64,000 nucleotides of DNA from Sulfurovum sp. NBC37-1 (GTDB lineage Bacteria; Campylobacterota; Campylobacteria; Campylobacterales; Sulfurovaceae). The notes beneath the pieces were generated by a model. The model saw only the letters and a list, made by a program, of their open reading frames with translations, had not been told where the DNA came from and searched no databases. Where the stretch lies: contig NC_009663.1 in NCBI RefSeq assembly GCF_000010345.1, positions 186,001-250,000 on the forward strand. The letters run 5' to 3'. A program made the position numbers and the translations under genes. Positions 8,939-18,611 of the stretch are shown here, in pieces (position 1 is the first letter of the stretch; each line of letters starts with the position of its first letter).

Positions 8939-10390
8939 TTACTCTGGGATGAGAGTCCAGCCTGGCTTGAGTTTTGCTTTATAGATGAACAGGTGATGCA
9001 GGATATGTTTGATCCAGTGCCCTGCAAGTCCGATCTCACCAAAGGTATAGTCAAGGTCGCGGCCAAGTCCCGGATATTTCTCGAAGTCAGGAACGACAGG
9101 ATAAACGGTCAATGCTGCAGCCGTACCGTCTGTAAGACCTTTACCTGCAGATGCAACACATGCTGCACCCATTTCCGCCATGGAGGCTTCATGAAGGTGT
9201 GCGTCAGGACCTTTTTTGATCAGGTCTGTTACCGAGTGTGCTACATTTTTACCGATGATACCTGAAGGCATACCTGTTCTTGGCGGTGTCGGGTTGATCG
9301 GTGTACCGTTCACTGATGACATCGGCTTGGAGATCAGGTGCGGAGGTGCGAATGCAATACCGCATGCGAACATATTTGAATATGTCGGATTCTGATACGT
9401 TCTTGGCCAGTCAGACGCTTTCCAGTTCTCGTAGGCACCAGCATCATACTTCGCATCGACTTTCATGAAGCCGTTCGGTGCGAAGATCGTGTCAGTGATG
9501 TCTGAACCGTCTTTATCGTATGCTTTGAGCCCCACACCGGCAAATGGCGGAATGAGCATTGCAAAATCGAACTCTTCTTCTCCGGTCGAACCATCAAGAA
9601 GTTCGTAGTGTGCCTTTCCTGCTTCAACTTTGGAGACATGTGCTCCAATGATCCAAGGGATCCCTCTTTCAGAATAAAGAGATTCGGCAAAAAGTCTTGA
9701 AGAGGCAGCATAACCCCCACGTTTCATATGTAGACCACCGATACCGAAGTCACCGAGGAATGATTCGTTGGAGATCCACTTGATCTCAAGATTGTCTCTG
9801 ACGCCTGCTTTGTTCGCTTCGTGCTCGATGTTGAAGATATATTCGAACGCGGCACCCTGACAGGTACACATACCGTGACCGGTACCGACAAGAATTTTCT
9901 GCTTCTCTGTTTTTGCCTTTTCGAAGACCTTCTTGAGCTCAAGATTCGCATGTACCGCATGGTCCGCTGTACAGACAGAAACAGTGTGACCTTCATCCAA
10001 ACCAGGTGTTGCACCGAAGTTCAGTTTTGGACCTGTAGCATTGATGAGGTAATCATAAGTAATTTCTTCGGTCTGCCCCTCTTTGCCCTGTCCTGTATAT
10101 TCGATCGTGATATATTCTTTGTCACTCTTCTCTCCACCATTTGGATGAATGGAAACTGCTTTTGCCTGTCTGAAATCGATACCTGCTTTTTCATACACGG
10201 GTGCCAGGGGGAAGACAACTTCCTCCTTGCTCATCTGACCTACACCTACCCATATATTTGATGGAATCCAGTTCCATTGTGAATTTGGAGTTACAACCAC
10301 TACTTCGTGCTCGTCACCCAGCCAATCTTTTGCAAATGTTGCAGCAGTGTGTCCTGAGACGCCACCACCCATAACTACTAATCGTGCCAT
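8939..10390 (-). CDS. sqr: Sulfide:quinone oxidoreductase-like flavoprotein
   Basis: 483 aa. FAD-binding VVMGGGVSGHTAATFAK at the N-terminus, a second nucleotide fold element GTGHGMCTCQGAAFEY near 170, and FACGIAFAPP near 343. The cysteines at about 173 and 343 are placed like the redox pair of SQR; a further Cys is in VSVCTADHAVH. The C-terminus (GHWIKHILHHLFIYKAK) is amphipathic, as needed for a monotopic enzyme that passes electrons from sulfide to the quinone pool. The SQR subtype cannot be fixed by eye, and a related flavocytochrome-type enzyme is the main alternative. AAGGAAGGA precedes the ATG. Together with petABC this gives a sulfide-to-cytochrome route. Confidence 0.75.
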   Translation of the reverse strand: MARLVVMGGGVSGHTAATFAKDWLGDEHEVVVVTPNSQWNWIPSNIWVGVGQMSKEEVVFPLAPVYEKAGIDFRQAKAVSIHPNGGEKSDKEYITIEYTGQGKEGQTEEITYDYLINATGPKLNFGATPGLDEGHTVSVCTADHAVHANLELKKVFEKAKTEKQKILVGTGHGMCTCQGAAFEYIFNIEHEANKAGVRDNLEIKWISNESFLGDFGIGGLHMKRGGYAASSRLFAESLYSERGIPWIIGAHVSKVEAGKAHYELLDGSTGEEEFDFAMLIPPFAGVGLKAYDKDGSDITDTIFAPNGFMKVDAKYDAGAYENWKASDWPRTYQNPTYSNMFACGIAFAPPHLISKPMSSVNGTPINPTPPRTGMPSGIIGKNVAHSVTDLIKKGPDAHLHEASMAEMGAACVASAGKGLTDGTAAALTVYPVVPDFEKYPGLGRDLDYTFGEIGLAGHWIKHILHHLFIYKAKLKPGWTLIPE

Positions 10391-10474
10391 ATCCTTCCTT
10401 CTTAATTAATTTTTAGACAATTACATTTTAGGCCAAGCTCATTTAAAACTAAATTAAACTTCACAATTCAATTA

Positions 10475-10486
10475 TGATTATAATCA
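10475..10486. promoter_or_regulatory. Palindrome in the sqr / peptide-transporter intergenic region
   Basis: Perfect 12-base palindrome TGATTATAATCA about 85 bases upstream of sqr and 190 upstream of the divergent transporter operon. The rest of 10391-10675 is AT-rich with no other gene apart from a possible 10-codon ORF. Could be an operator; no regulator is assigned. Confidence 0.25.
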
Positions 10487-10584
10487 GTTATTATGGTTTA
10501 AATTATGTTCAGTGAAAAAAAATGATTTTTTCATCAAACTACTGATCTTACTCATCAAATAAACTGATGAAATAAGGAGTTATT

Positions 10585-10617
10585 ATGCCCTATTTAATTT
10601 TGTATATCATTCTATAG
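10585..10617 (+). CDS. Possible 10-codon leader peptide
   Basis: ATG preceded by AAGGAG at an ideal distance encodes MPYLILYIIL and stops, about 60 bases before the peptide transporter operon. The good ribosome site before such a short hydrophobic ORF is the only evidence; it may be chance. Confidence 0.2.
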   Translation: MPYLILYIIL

Positions 10618-10675
10618 AAAAATATGCTAAAATCCTTCACTATTTACTATATTATTGAAGGAATGATTTTTACGA

Positions 10676-12856
10676 ATGTATAGGTACTTTTTTTCTCTTC
10701 TGTTACTGTTGGGTTTTTCTACATCACTGCAGAGTACCGTCTGGAACAGCCCCCACGAAGTGAATAAAGTGAAAAGCAATACACTCTTTTCCGCTTTTTC
10801 CCTGCCACCCAAACGGCTTGATCCCGTTATCTCCTACAATGCCAACGAATGGGCCTTCATCGGACAGATCTATGAACCGCCATTGCAGTACAATTATCTG
10901 AAACGTCCCTATGAACTCGAACCGTTGACATTGACCAAAATGCCTCTGGTGCGTTACCTGGATGCGAACGGTACAGAGGTGGATGAGAACAGCAGCAGTG
11001 TCGCCTTTACACAATATGAACTGAACCTGAGAGATGATATCCGTTATCAGGACCATCCCGCTTTTGTCAAAAATGAAAAAGGGGAACTGCTCTATGGCCA
11101 TCTGGATGAAAAAGCATTGGCATCCATCGACTCTCTAAAAGATTTCAAAAAGCAGTCAACACGCAGGCTCAAAGCGGAAGATTATGCCTATGCCATCAAA
11201 CGGATGGCAGTCAGGCAGAACCACTCACCCATACTTGATACGATGACAGAATATATTGTTGGATTGAATACCTTTTCCAAAAAGATCAGCAAAATCGCCC
11301 AGGAGAAAAAGGAGAAAGAGGAACGGCTGGACCTTAGACCTTACCATATAGAAGGTGTCCGGGCAGTCGATGAGAATACACTGGTCATCACGATCAAGGG
11401 ACGCTATCCACAATTTCTCTATTGGCTTTCGATGAACTTTTTTGCCCCCATCCCCTGGGAGGCGGATCTTTTCTATCAGCAAAAGGGGCTTATCGCCAAA
11501 AATATGACACTGAACTGGTATCCTGTGGGTACGGGTGCCTATTATCTGGCCGAGAACAACCCCAACAGAGTGATGCGGCTCAAAGCCAATCCCAATTTTC
11601 ATGAGGAGCGCTACCCGGCATTGGATAAAGAATCGGCCAAAGCTGAAGGTATCGATGTGTCGCTTCTCAAAGATGCAGGGAAAAAACTCCCCTTCATCGA
11701 TGAGATCATCTATTCGCTTGAAAAAGAGAATATCCCTCTGTGGAACAAGTTTCTGCAGGGATATTATGATGCTTCGGGTATTTCCTCGGAAGCCTTTGAC
11801 CAGGCAGTACAGATTTCCGCTTCGGGTACTATGGGCCTGAGTGAGGAGATGCGAAAAAAAGGGATAGAACTGAAGGGTTCCGTACAGCCTTCCATCTTCT
11901 ATATGGCATTCAATATGGTCGATCCTGTGGTGGGAGGCTACTCCGAATCTGCCAGAAAACTGCGTCAGGCGATCAGTATCGCGCAGAACCAGGAAGAGTA
12001 TATCTCCATTTTCATGAATGAACGCGGTATCCCGGCACAGGGACCCATTCCTCCCGGTATTTTCGGATATGAAGAAGGTGAAGCGGGGACCAACAAGGTG
12101 GTCTATGACTGGAAAGAGGGCAAAAGGGTCAGAAAGCCGCTTTCTGTGGCCAAAAGATTGTTGGCCGAGGCGGGCTATCCCGGAGGCATTTCGTCAAAGA
12201 CAGGCAAGCAGCTGAAACTCTTTTACGATTCGACGGCTACAGGTCCAGATGATCGGGCACTGATGGACTGGAGGCGCAAGCAGTTTGCCAAACTGGGGAT
12301 CCAGCTGGTGATCCGTGCTACGGACTATAACCGTTTTCAGGACAAGATCAGAAAAGGAAAAACGCAGATATTCTCCTGGGGATGGAATGCGGACTATCCC
12401 GACCCGGAAAACTTTCTTTTTTTATTGTATGGAGGCAATGCTTCGGTCGATACCAACGGGGCGGGGATCAACAGTTCCAACTACAAGAATCCTGAATTTG
12501 ACAGCCTTTTCAATGAGATCAAAACAATGAAGAATACGTCTGAGAGAAAAGCGAAGATAGAGAAGATGGTTCAGATCGCCAGAGAGGATGCCCCCTGGGT
12601 CTGGGGTTTTCACCCCAAGTCGCTTGCACTCTCACATCAGTGGTTCCGGAATGTGCTGCCCAATGCCATGGCGAACAATACGTTAAAATACAAAAAGATC
12701 GATGCGGCACTCCGGGCCAAAAAACAGCAGGAGTGGAACCAGCCGGTGATCCTGCCTCTGGTACTGCTCCTTGTCTTTGTGCTGCTGATGGCCTGGCTGC
12801 TCTATCGTGCCTATAATAACCGACAGAAAACTGTGATAAGAAAGAGGGAGAAGTAA
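10676..12856 (+). CDS. Peptide ABC transporter substrate-binding protein (SBP family 5), membrane-anchored
   Basis: 726 aa. N-terminal signal (YFFSLLLLLGFSTSLQS), then the family 5 solute-binding fold: LDPVISYNANEWAFIGQIYEPP, the DxxFSWGWNADYPDPENF-type segment (FSWGWNADYPDPENFLF) and NSSNYKNPEFDSLF. It binds oligopeptides or similar ligands (Opp, Dpp and YejA belong here). Unlike soluble or lipid-anchored homologues it ends in a second hydrophobic helix (LPLVLLLVFVLLMAWLLY) and a basic tail, so it is probably anchored at both ends or after signal cleavage by its C-terminus. The permease gene starts at the next base. Confidence 0.85.
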   Translation: MYRYFFSLLLLLGFSTSLQSTVWNSPHEVNKVKSNTLFSAFSLPPKRLDPVISYNANEWAFIGQIYEPPLQYNYLKRPYELEPLTLTKMPLVRYLDANGTEVDENSSSVAFTQYELNLRDDIRYQDHPAFVKNEKGELLYGHLDEKALASIDSLKDFKKQSTRRLKAEDYAYAIKRMAVRQNHSPILDTMTEYIVGLNTFSKKISKIAQEKKEKEERLDLRPYHIEGVRAVDENTLVITIKGRYPQFLYWLSMNFFAPIPWEADLFYQQKGLIAKNMTLNWYPVGTGAYYLAENNPNRVMRLKANPNFHEERYPALDKESAKAEGIDVSLLKDAGKKLPFIDEIIYSLEKENIPLWNKFLQGYYDASGISSEAFDQAVQISASGTMGLSEEMRKKGIELKGSVQPSIFYMAFNMVDPVVGGYSESARKLRQAISIAQNQEEYISIFMNERGIPAQGPIPPGIFGYEEGEAGTNKVVYDWKEGKRVRKPLSVAKRLLAEAGYPGGISSKTGKQLKLFYDSTATGPDDRALMDWRRKQFAKLGIQLVIRATDYNRFQDKIRKGKTQIFSWGWNADYPDPENFLFLLYGGNASVDTNGAGINSSNYKNPEFDSLFNEIKTMKNTSERKAKIEKMVQIAREDAPWVWGFHPKSLALSHQWFRNVLPNAMANNTLKYKKIDAALRAKKQQEWNQPVILPLVLLLVFVLLMAWLLYRAYNNRQKTVIRKREK

Positions 12857-13834
12857 ATGCTGGCTTATATTTTGCGTAGAATATTGTACGCCATACCGAT
12901 CCTGATCGGGGTGAACCTCATTACCTTCGTACTCTTTTTCATGATCAACAGCCCTGATGATATGGCGCGGGCACAGCTCGGTGCCAAACAGGTTACACCA
13001 CAGATGATAGAGGCATGGAAAGTGGAAAAGGGATATGACAAACCGCTTTTTCTCAATCCGAAAGCTACAGGTGTCGAAAAGATCAGTGACACGCTTTTTA
13101 TGCAGGAGTCTCTGAAACTCTTCGCCTTTGATTTTGGTTTTTCAGATGCCAACCGGGATATCGGTTCGGATATCAAAGAGCGTATGGGGCCGAGTCTTGC
13201 CATCGCCCTGCCTACTTTTTTTATTGCCCTGGTCACCAATATATCGCTGGCGCTTCTACTGGTGCTCTTCAGAGGATCTGTACTCGATACCAGTATGATG
13301 GTCATTGCCGTGATGATCATGTCGATCTCCGGACTCTTTTACATCATTGCCGGACAGGTACTCTTCTCCAAGGTCTGGCACTGGGTGCCTATATCTGGCT
13401 ATGAACCGGGATGGAGTGCCGTCAAATTCGTGATACTCCCTGTGATCATAGGGGTCTTTGCAGGTATGGGGGCTGGTGTACGCTGGTATAGAAGTATCTT
13501 TCTGGAGCAGATGAATCAGGACTATGTCCGTACTGCAAGGGCCAAAGGGCTCTCAGAGATCTCCGTGCTTTTCAAACATGTGCTTAAGAACGGAATGCTG
13601 CCAATTCTGACCGGCGTTGTCGTGGTGATCCCCTCACTCTTCATGGGAAGTCTTGTCATGGAGTCTTTCTTCGGCATTCCCGGTCTTGGTTCCTACACCA
13701 TCGATGCCATCAACTCACAGGATTTTGCCATCGTCAAAGCAATGGTCTTTCTGGGATCGGTACTCTACATTGTCGGACTTATCCTGACGGATATCTCCTA
13801 TACGCTGTTCGATCCGAGGGTGAAGCTCTCATGA
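12857..13834 (+). CDS. Peptide ABC transporter permease (OppB/YejB type)
   Basis: 325 aa, membrane-spanning. Begins MLAYILRRILYAIPILIGV, the standard OppB start, has a periplasmic loop at about 30-105, and the EAA-like coupling motif QDYVRTARAKGLSEISVLFKH, followed by ESFFGIPGLGSYTIDAI. Forms the membrane channel with the next gene product. The stop overlaps the next start by 4 bases (ATGA). Confidence 0.9.
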   Translation: MLAYILRRILYAIPILIGVNLITFVLFFMINSPDDMARAQLGAKQVTPQMIEAWKVEKGYDKPLFLNPKATGVEKISDTLFMQESLKLFAFDFGFSDANRDIGSDIKERMGPSLAIALPTFFIALVTNISLALLLVLFRGSVLDTSMMVIAVMIMSISGLFYIIAGQVLFSKVWHWVPISGYEPGWSAVKFVILPVIIGVFAGMGAGVRWYRSIFLEQMNQDYVRTARAKGLSEISVLFKHVLKNGMLPILTGVVVVIPSLFMGSLVMESFFGIPGLGSYTIDAINSQDFAIVKAMVFLGSVLYIVGLILTDISYTLFDPRVKLS

Positions 13835-15228
13835 ATCTGACACTGCTCTGGACCGATATTATGGTATGGATACTGATCTTTGCACTCATAGGGTGGGGAT
13901 GGGTAGTCTCGCGGTCGCCGCAGGTTAAAAAACAGTGGCATACTATTTTCAGGTCACGTATTGCGATGGCATCTGCGATCGTCCTGCTTTTCTATCTCTC
14001 TTTCGCGCTGCTGGATTCGGTGCATATGCGCCATACAGTACAGGACAAGAGCGGACATGCCGCTTCTGCGGAAGTTCACTACAAAGGTGAAATGGTCAGT
14101 CTGCTGGACCTTCTTTTTGCCCACACTATTGAACATACGGAACGTACCTACTCAGCACCGTTCGCCACGCATGAGTATGCCAAGTCCATCGTGGTGGATG
14201 AAAAGGACAATGTGACACGTCAGGCGTATCTGCCTTTGAAATATGTCAATATCCCTGCGGGAGAGTCTGAAATGGAGGATATCGTCCGGCGATCGCTGGG
14301 GGCGATCGGGCTTGGTCTGTTTGTAAGTCTGATACTGGTCTTCCTGCATTTGTTATTGAAAGGAAAAGAACGCTTCGGTGAAAAAGTGCGTTATGTCTGG
14401 CGGGGAGAGACAGAACTTCCCTGGAGAACGGCATATCTTACTTTCCTGCTGCTGACCGTTACCTTCGTATGGCTCTATGTGCTTAGCTACCATTACCATG
14501 TTCTGGGTACGGATAAAGTGGGCGGTGATGTTTTCTACCAGAGTCTTAAAAGTATCCGTACCGGAGTTCTCATAGGCATATTGACCACACTGGTAATGCT
14601 GCCCGTCTCTATCGTTCTGGGAATTTCTGCGGGATTCTTCGGAGGCTGGATAGACGATATCATACAGTATATCTATACCACGCTCAATTCCATTCCGGGT
14701 GTCCTGCTCATTGCTGCTGCCGTACTGGTGATGCAGGTGATGATGGACAATCACCCCCAGTGGTTCGAGACTACGCTGGAGCGTTCGGACCTCAGACTAC
14801 TCTTTTTGATCATGATCCTGGGAGTAACAAGCTGGACAGGGCTGTGCCGTCTGCTGCGTGCCGAGACGCTGAAGATCTCACAGGTAGAGTTCGTGACTGC
14901 TGCCAAAGCTTTTGGTGTGAGTAAATGGAAGATCATCTTCAGGCATATTATGCCAAACCTGATGCACATCATTCTCATCTCTGTGGTACTGGACTTCTCC
15001 GGACTTGTCCTGGCCGAAGCAGTACTCTCTTACGTAGGTGTCGGGGTAGATCCGACTATGTACAGCTGGGGAAATATGATCAACCAGGCCCGACTGGAGA
15101 TGGCAAGAGAACCGATGGTGTGGTGGTCACTCTTCTCGGCTTTCATTTTCATGTTCATTCTGGTCCTGGCAGCCAATTTGCTCTCCGACCGCGTACAGAC
15201 CGTACTTGACCCGAGGAACAAGTCATGA
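13831..15228 (+). CDS. Peptide ABC transporter permease (OppC/YejE type) with enlarged N-terminal region
   Basis: 465 aa, longer than the usual ~300-340. The C-terminal half is a standard OppC permease: VLGTDKVGGDVFYQSL, a multi-helix region, coupling motif EFVTAAKAFGVSKWKIIFRH and MYSWGNMINQA. The N-terminal half adds helices and a periplasmic stretch (about 60-150) with no recognised domain. Four-base overlaps at both ends show tight co-translation. Confidence 0.85.
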   Translation: MNLTLLWTDIMVWILIFALIGWGWVVSRSPQVKKQWHTIFRSRIAMASAIVLLFYLSFALLDSVHMRHTVQDKSGHAASAEVHYKGEMVSLLDLLFAHTIEHTERTYSAPFATHEYAKSIVVDEKDNVTRQAYLPLKYVNIPAGESEMEDIVRRSLGAIGLGLFVSLILVFLHLLLKGKERFGEKVRYVWRGETELPWRTAYLTFLLLTVTFVWLYVLSYHYHVLGTDKVGGDVFYQSLKSIRTGVLIGILTTLVMLPVSIVLGISAGFFGGWIDDIIQYIYTTLNSIPGVLLIAAAVLVMQVMMDNHPQWFETTLERSDLRLLFLIMILGVTSWTGLCRLLRAETLKISQVEFVTAAKAFGVSKWKIIFRHIMPNLMHIILISVVLDFSGLVLAEAVLSYVGVGVDPTMYSWGNMINQARLEMAREPMVWWSLFSAFIFMFILVLAANLLSDRVQTVLDPRNKS

Positions 15229-16838
15229 GTACTATACTGAGTGTAGAAAACCTGAGTCTTGTCATAGCTAAAGAGCAGCTTTTGCGCTCTGTCAGCTTCG
15301 AGATCAAAGAGGGAGAGATCTTTGCACTGGTCGGAGAATCCGGTAGCGGGAAATCGCTGACCTCATTGGCCATTATGCGGCTGCTTCCTGACAGCATCAA
15401 TGTAGTTACGGGAGATATCAGACTCAAAGAACATTCTCTTTTTGACATTACGGAGTCGCAGATGCAGAAGATCAGGGGCAAGTCCATAGCGATGATCTTT
15501 CAGGAGCCTATGTCTGCGCTCAACCCGGTGATGACAGTAGGAGAGCAGGTGGCTGAAGTGATCCGACTGCATCTGGGACTCACAAAAGAAGCGGTAAAAA
15601 AGAAAGTGATCTCCCTCTTTGATGAGGTGGGCATCAAAGACCCTTCAGAGCGTTATTTCTGGTATCCGCATCAGCTATCCGGTGGGCAGAAACAGCGTGT
15701 AATGATCGCAATGGCACTGGCATGTGAACCTGATCTGCTGATCGCCGATGAACCTACAACAGCACTGGATGTAACAATACAGGCACAGGTGCTCTCTTTG
15801 CTAAAGCAGATCAGGGAGAAGAGAAAACTTTCCATACTCTTCATTACCCATGACATGGGGGTAGTCGCACAGATGGCGGACAGGATCGCCGTAATGAAAG
15901 AGGGAGAGTTGCTTGAAACAGCACCCCGTGATACATTTTTTGAGCAGCCCAAACATCCCTATACGCAGCGGCTTCTGAAAGATGCCATTGCGATGCAGGC
16001 GAAAGAGACCGGAGAAGAAGGAGAAACAACACTGCTTAAAGTCAAAGACCTAAAAGTCTATTTTCCGATCAAAAAAGGTCTCTTGCAGCGTACGGTCGGG
16101 TATGTCAAAGCTGTGGATGGTGTCAACTTTGCCATACCCAAAGGCAAAACGCTTGCACTGGTAGGAGAATCGGGCAGCGGCAAGAGTACGATTGGCAAAG
16201 CCATTTTGCGTCTGCTGGATATCACAAAAGGGACCATAGCCTTCAGAGATGTGAATATTGCAGAATTGAATGAAGCGTCCCTGAAAGCCTACCGAAGTAA
16301 AATTCAGGTGGTTTTTCAGGATCCCTACTCGGCACTCAATCCCCGTATGACCATTGGTGAGATCATCCGTGAAGGGATGGTAAGCCTGAAGGTAGGCCCC
16401 AAAGAGAAAGAGGCTCAGGATATTCGTATAGGGGAACTGCTTGAAAAGGTAGGATTGAAAAAAGAGTATACCGAGCGTTATCCGCATGAGTTCTCCGGGG
16501 GTCAGCGACAGCGTATCGGTATTGCCAGAGCACTGGCGGTAGAACCTGAACTGATCATTTGTGATGAACCTACTTCTGCGCTGGATGTGACGGTAAGGTC
16601 ACAGGTTCTTTCCCTGCTTAAAAAACTGCAGGATGACTTTGCTGTCTCCTACCTTTTCATTACCCATGACCTCTCCCTTATCCCCTCCATTGCAGACGAA
16701 GTGGCTGTCATGCAGGAGGGAAAATTGGTAGAGCAGGGACCTGTGGATGAGGTGATGCATAACCCTCAGCACGAATACACACGTACACTGCTCAAAGCCG
16801 TACCCAAGCCACCACCTATACAAAAAGAGGAATTATGA
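15225..16838 (+). CDS. Peptide ABC transporter, fused double ATPase (YejF/DppDF type)
   Basis: 537 aa with two complete ATP-binding cassettes. First: Walker [13 protein letters not shown]-loop FQEP, signature [12 protein letters not shown], Walker [15 protein letters not shown]. Second: [55 protein letters not shown]. Opp-specific tails ([20 protein letters not shown]) end each half. Powers the import system encoded by the three genes upstream. Confidence 0.93.
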   Translation: MSTILSVENLSLVIAKEQLLRSVSFEIKEGEIFALVGESGSGKSLTSLAIMRLLPDSINVVTGDIRLKEHSLFDITESQMQKIRGKSIAMIFQEPMSALNPVMTVGEQVAEVIRLHLGLTKEAVKKKVISLFDEVGIKDPSERYFWYPHQLSGGQKQRVMIAMALACEPDLLIADEPTTALDVTIQAQVLSLLKQIREKRKLSILFITHDMGVVAQMADRIAVMKEGELLETAPRDTFFEQPKHPYTQRLLKDAIAMQAKETGEEGETTLLKVKDLKVYFPIKKGLLQRTVGYVKAVDGVNFAIPKGKTLALVGESGSGKSTIGKAILRLLDITKGTIAFRDVNIAELNEASLKAYRSKIQVVFQDPYSALNPRMTIGEIIREGMVSLKVGPKEKEAQDIRIGELLEKVGLKKEYTERYPHEFSGGQRQRIGIARALAVEPELIICDEPTSALDVTVRSQVLSLLKKLQDDFAVSYLFITHDLSLIPSIADEVAVMQEGKLVEQGPVDEVMHNPQHEYTRTLLKAVPKPPPIQKEEL

Positions 16839-17479
16839 CAAAAGAGACCATTATATTATTTGACCTTGACGGAACCCTGATCGATTCGACTGAAGCGATC
16901 CTTGAGAGTTTTACCGTTGCATTCAGCCATTTCGGCAAGGAGAGTCCTGCCGATGATCTCATTAAAGCGCAGATCGGGCACCCTCTGGACTGGATGTTCC
17001 TGAAGCTTGGGGTAGAAGAAGAGAAGATCTGGGATCATGTGGCAGCTTATAAGCAGCATTACCGAAAGATCAGCAAAGCCAAGACAACACTGCTTCCTTC
17101 TGCCAAAGAGGCGGTTCAAAAGGCTTCGGAGTTTGCTATACTCGGTGTGGTGACCACCAAGACGGCAGAGTATTCTATTGAGCTGCTCGAACATATGGGC
17201 TTGATGGATTATTTTGATGTATTGATAGGACGGGAGAACGTGGAACATCCCAAGCCGCATCCGGAACCTATCCACAAAGCATTGGAAAGGCTGCCCCGTA
17301 CAGAAGGTGATATCTGGATGATCGGAGATACCTGTATGGACATGCATTCAGCTGAGTCGGCGAATATTAAGGGGGTTGCAGTAAGCTGTGGATATGGTAC
17401 GGTTGAACAGCTGTCAAAATGTAGCGGTACCATATGCACAAATGCCTATGAGACCGTTACTTTCATAGCAAAGCAATAG
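16835..17479 (+). CDS. HAD-superfamily phosphatase, phosphoglycolate-phosphatase-like
   Basis: 214 aa. HAD motif I FDLDGTLIDST, motif II VTTKT, motif III lysine in HPKPHPEP, motif IV MIGDTCMDMHSAESA; alpha-helical cap at about 20-90. Substrate is uncertain (phosphoglycolate or a nucleotide phosphate). It overlaps the transporter ATPase by 4 bases, so it is the last gene of that operon. Confidence 0.82.
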   Translation: MTKETIILFDLDGTLIDSTEAILESFTVAFSHFGKESPADDLIKAQIGHPLDWMFLKLGVEEEKIWDHVAAYKQHYRKISKAKTTLLPSAKEAVQKASEFAILGVVTTKTAEYSIELLEHMGLMDYFDVLIGRENVEHPKPHPEPIHKALERLPRTEGDIWMIGDTCMDMHSAESANIKGVAVSCGYGTVEQLSKCSGTICTNAYETVTFIAKQ

Positions 17480-17496
17480 CATGAAGTTAAAAAAAT

Positions 17497-17502
17497 TATA
17501 AT
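17497..17502 (+). promoter_or_regulatory. Predicted -10 element of the por operon
   Basis: TATAAT after an A-rich run, about 70 bases before porG. GAGGAGAG precedes the porG start. Confidence 0.5.
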
Positions 17503-17571
17503 TTCAACATGCTTTAAGAGTGTGGACATTACAATGGTGGAGATATTACTATAGATTTAAGAGGAGAGATT

Positions 17572-18135
17572 ATGACTGAAATTAGATGGCACAGCCGTGC
17601 TGGTCAGGGTGCTGTAAGTGGTGCCAAAGGTCTGGGAGATGTTGTTGCAACAACAGGAAAAGAAGTACAGGCATTTGCTCTTTATGGTTCAGCCAAAAGA
17701 GGTGCTGCGCTAAGGGCATACAACCGAATTGCCGATGAGCAGATCCTAAACCATGCAAAATTCATGCATCCTGACTATGTATTGGTCATCGACCCGGCAT
17801 TGGCCTATACAGATACGATTACTGAACATGAGAAAGATGAAACAAAATATATCATTACTACACACCTCGGTAAAGATGAACTGATCGCGGGCATTCCTGA
17901 CCTTCAGGGGAAGGAAGACAGAGTATTTGTCGTCGACTGTATTCAGATCTCTCTCGATACCATTGGTAGATCCATGCCTAACTCACCGATGTTGGGTGCT
18001 TTTGTAAAAGTATCGGGTATGTTTGAACTGGATTACTTTTTGGAAAATATGAAAAGAGTGCTTAAAAAATTCCCGCAAAAGATCATTGATGCGAATATGG
18101 AAGCAATAACCAGAGCATATAACGAAGTTAAATAA
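17572..18135 (+). CDS. porG: Pyruvate:ferredoxin oxidoreductase, gamma subunit
   Basis: 187 aa. Opens IRWHSRAGQGAVSGAKGLGD, the gamma-subunit glycine-rich signature, then FALYGSAKRGAALRAYNRIAD. It is one part of the four-subunit enzyme that interconverts pyruvate and acetyl-CoA plus CO2 with a low-potential ferredoxin or flavodoxin; in reductive-TCA organisms it runs toward pyruvate. Gene order gamma-delta-alpha-beta is that of Por rather than of 2-oxoglutarate oxidoreductase (delta-alpha-beta-gamma). Confidence 0.9.
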   Translation: MTEIRWHSRAGQGAVSGAKGLGDVVATTGKEVQAFALYGSAKRGAALRAYNRIADEQILNHAKFMHPDYVLVIDPALAYTDTITEHEKDETKYIITTHLGKDELIAGIPDLQGKEDRVFVVDCIQISLDTIGRSMPNSPMLGAFVKVSGMFELDYFLENMKRVLKKFPQKIIDANMEAITRAYNEVK

Positions 18136-18146
18136 AGGGGAAGACA

Positions 18147-18602
18147 ATGCAAGATTTACATTTATGTGCAGCAGAAAAAAGAGGAATTCATCAGCTTGGC
18201 GGTGATGAGCGTGTAGGATGGGATGAAGTGACACAGGGTATCATACTTACTTCTTTTGAAGGAGATGCCTCAGAAATTGTTCACCAAAAAGCGGAACAGA
18301 GACATTATTCGGATTTCAACTCCTATACGGCATCGGTGGCTTCCTGGAGAGTGGAAAAGCCGGTATTTAACATCGATGTATGTATCGATTGTCAAAACTG
18401 TTGGGTATGGTGCCCGGATACATCTATTATCTCTAGAGACAAGCAGATGCTGGGGATCGATTATGACCACTGTAAAGGATGCGGGGTATGTGTTGAAGTA
18501 TGTCCGACAAACCCGAAATCGCTTTTAATGTTCAATGAGCAGTCTGGATTGGATGAAGCACTTGCTGCATGGCCAGAGAAAAAGAAAAAAGAAGAGAAGT
18601 AA
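18147..18602 (+). CDS. porD: Pyruvate:ferredoxin oxidoreductase, delta subunit (2[4Fe-4S] ferredoxin)
   Basis: 151 aa. Two 4Fe-4S motifs: CIDCQNCWVWCPD and CKGCGVCVEVCP. An extra ~70-residue N-terminal part (LHLCAAEKRGIHQLGG) is longer than the classical archaeal delta subunit. Carries electrons between the TPP site and the external acceptor. Eleven bases after porG. Confidence 0.92.
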   Translation: MQDLHLCAAEKRGIHQLGGDERVGWDEVTQGIILTSFEGDASEIVHQKAEQRHYSDFNSYTASVASWRVEKPVFNIDVCIDCQNCWVWCPDTSIISRDKQMLGIDYDHCKGCGVCVEVCPTNPKSLLMFNEQSGLDEALAAWPEKKKKEEK

Positions 18603-18611
18603 GGAACTGTA

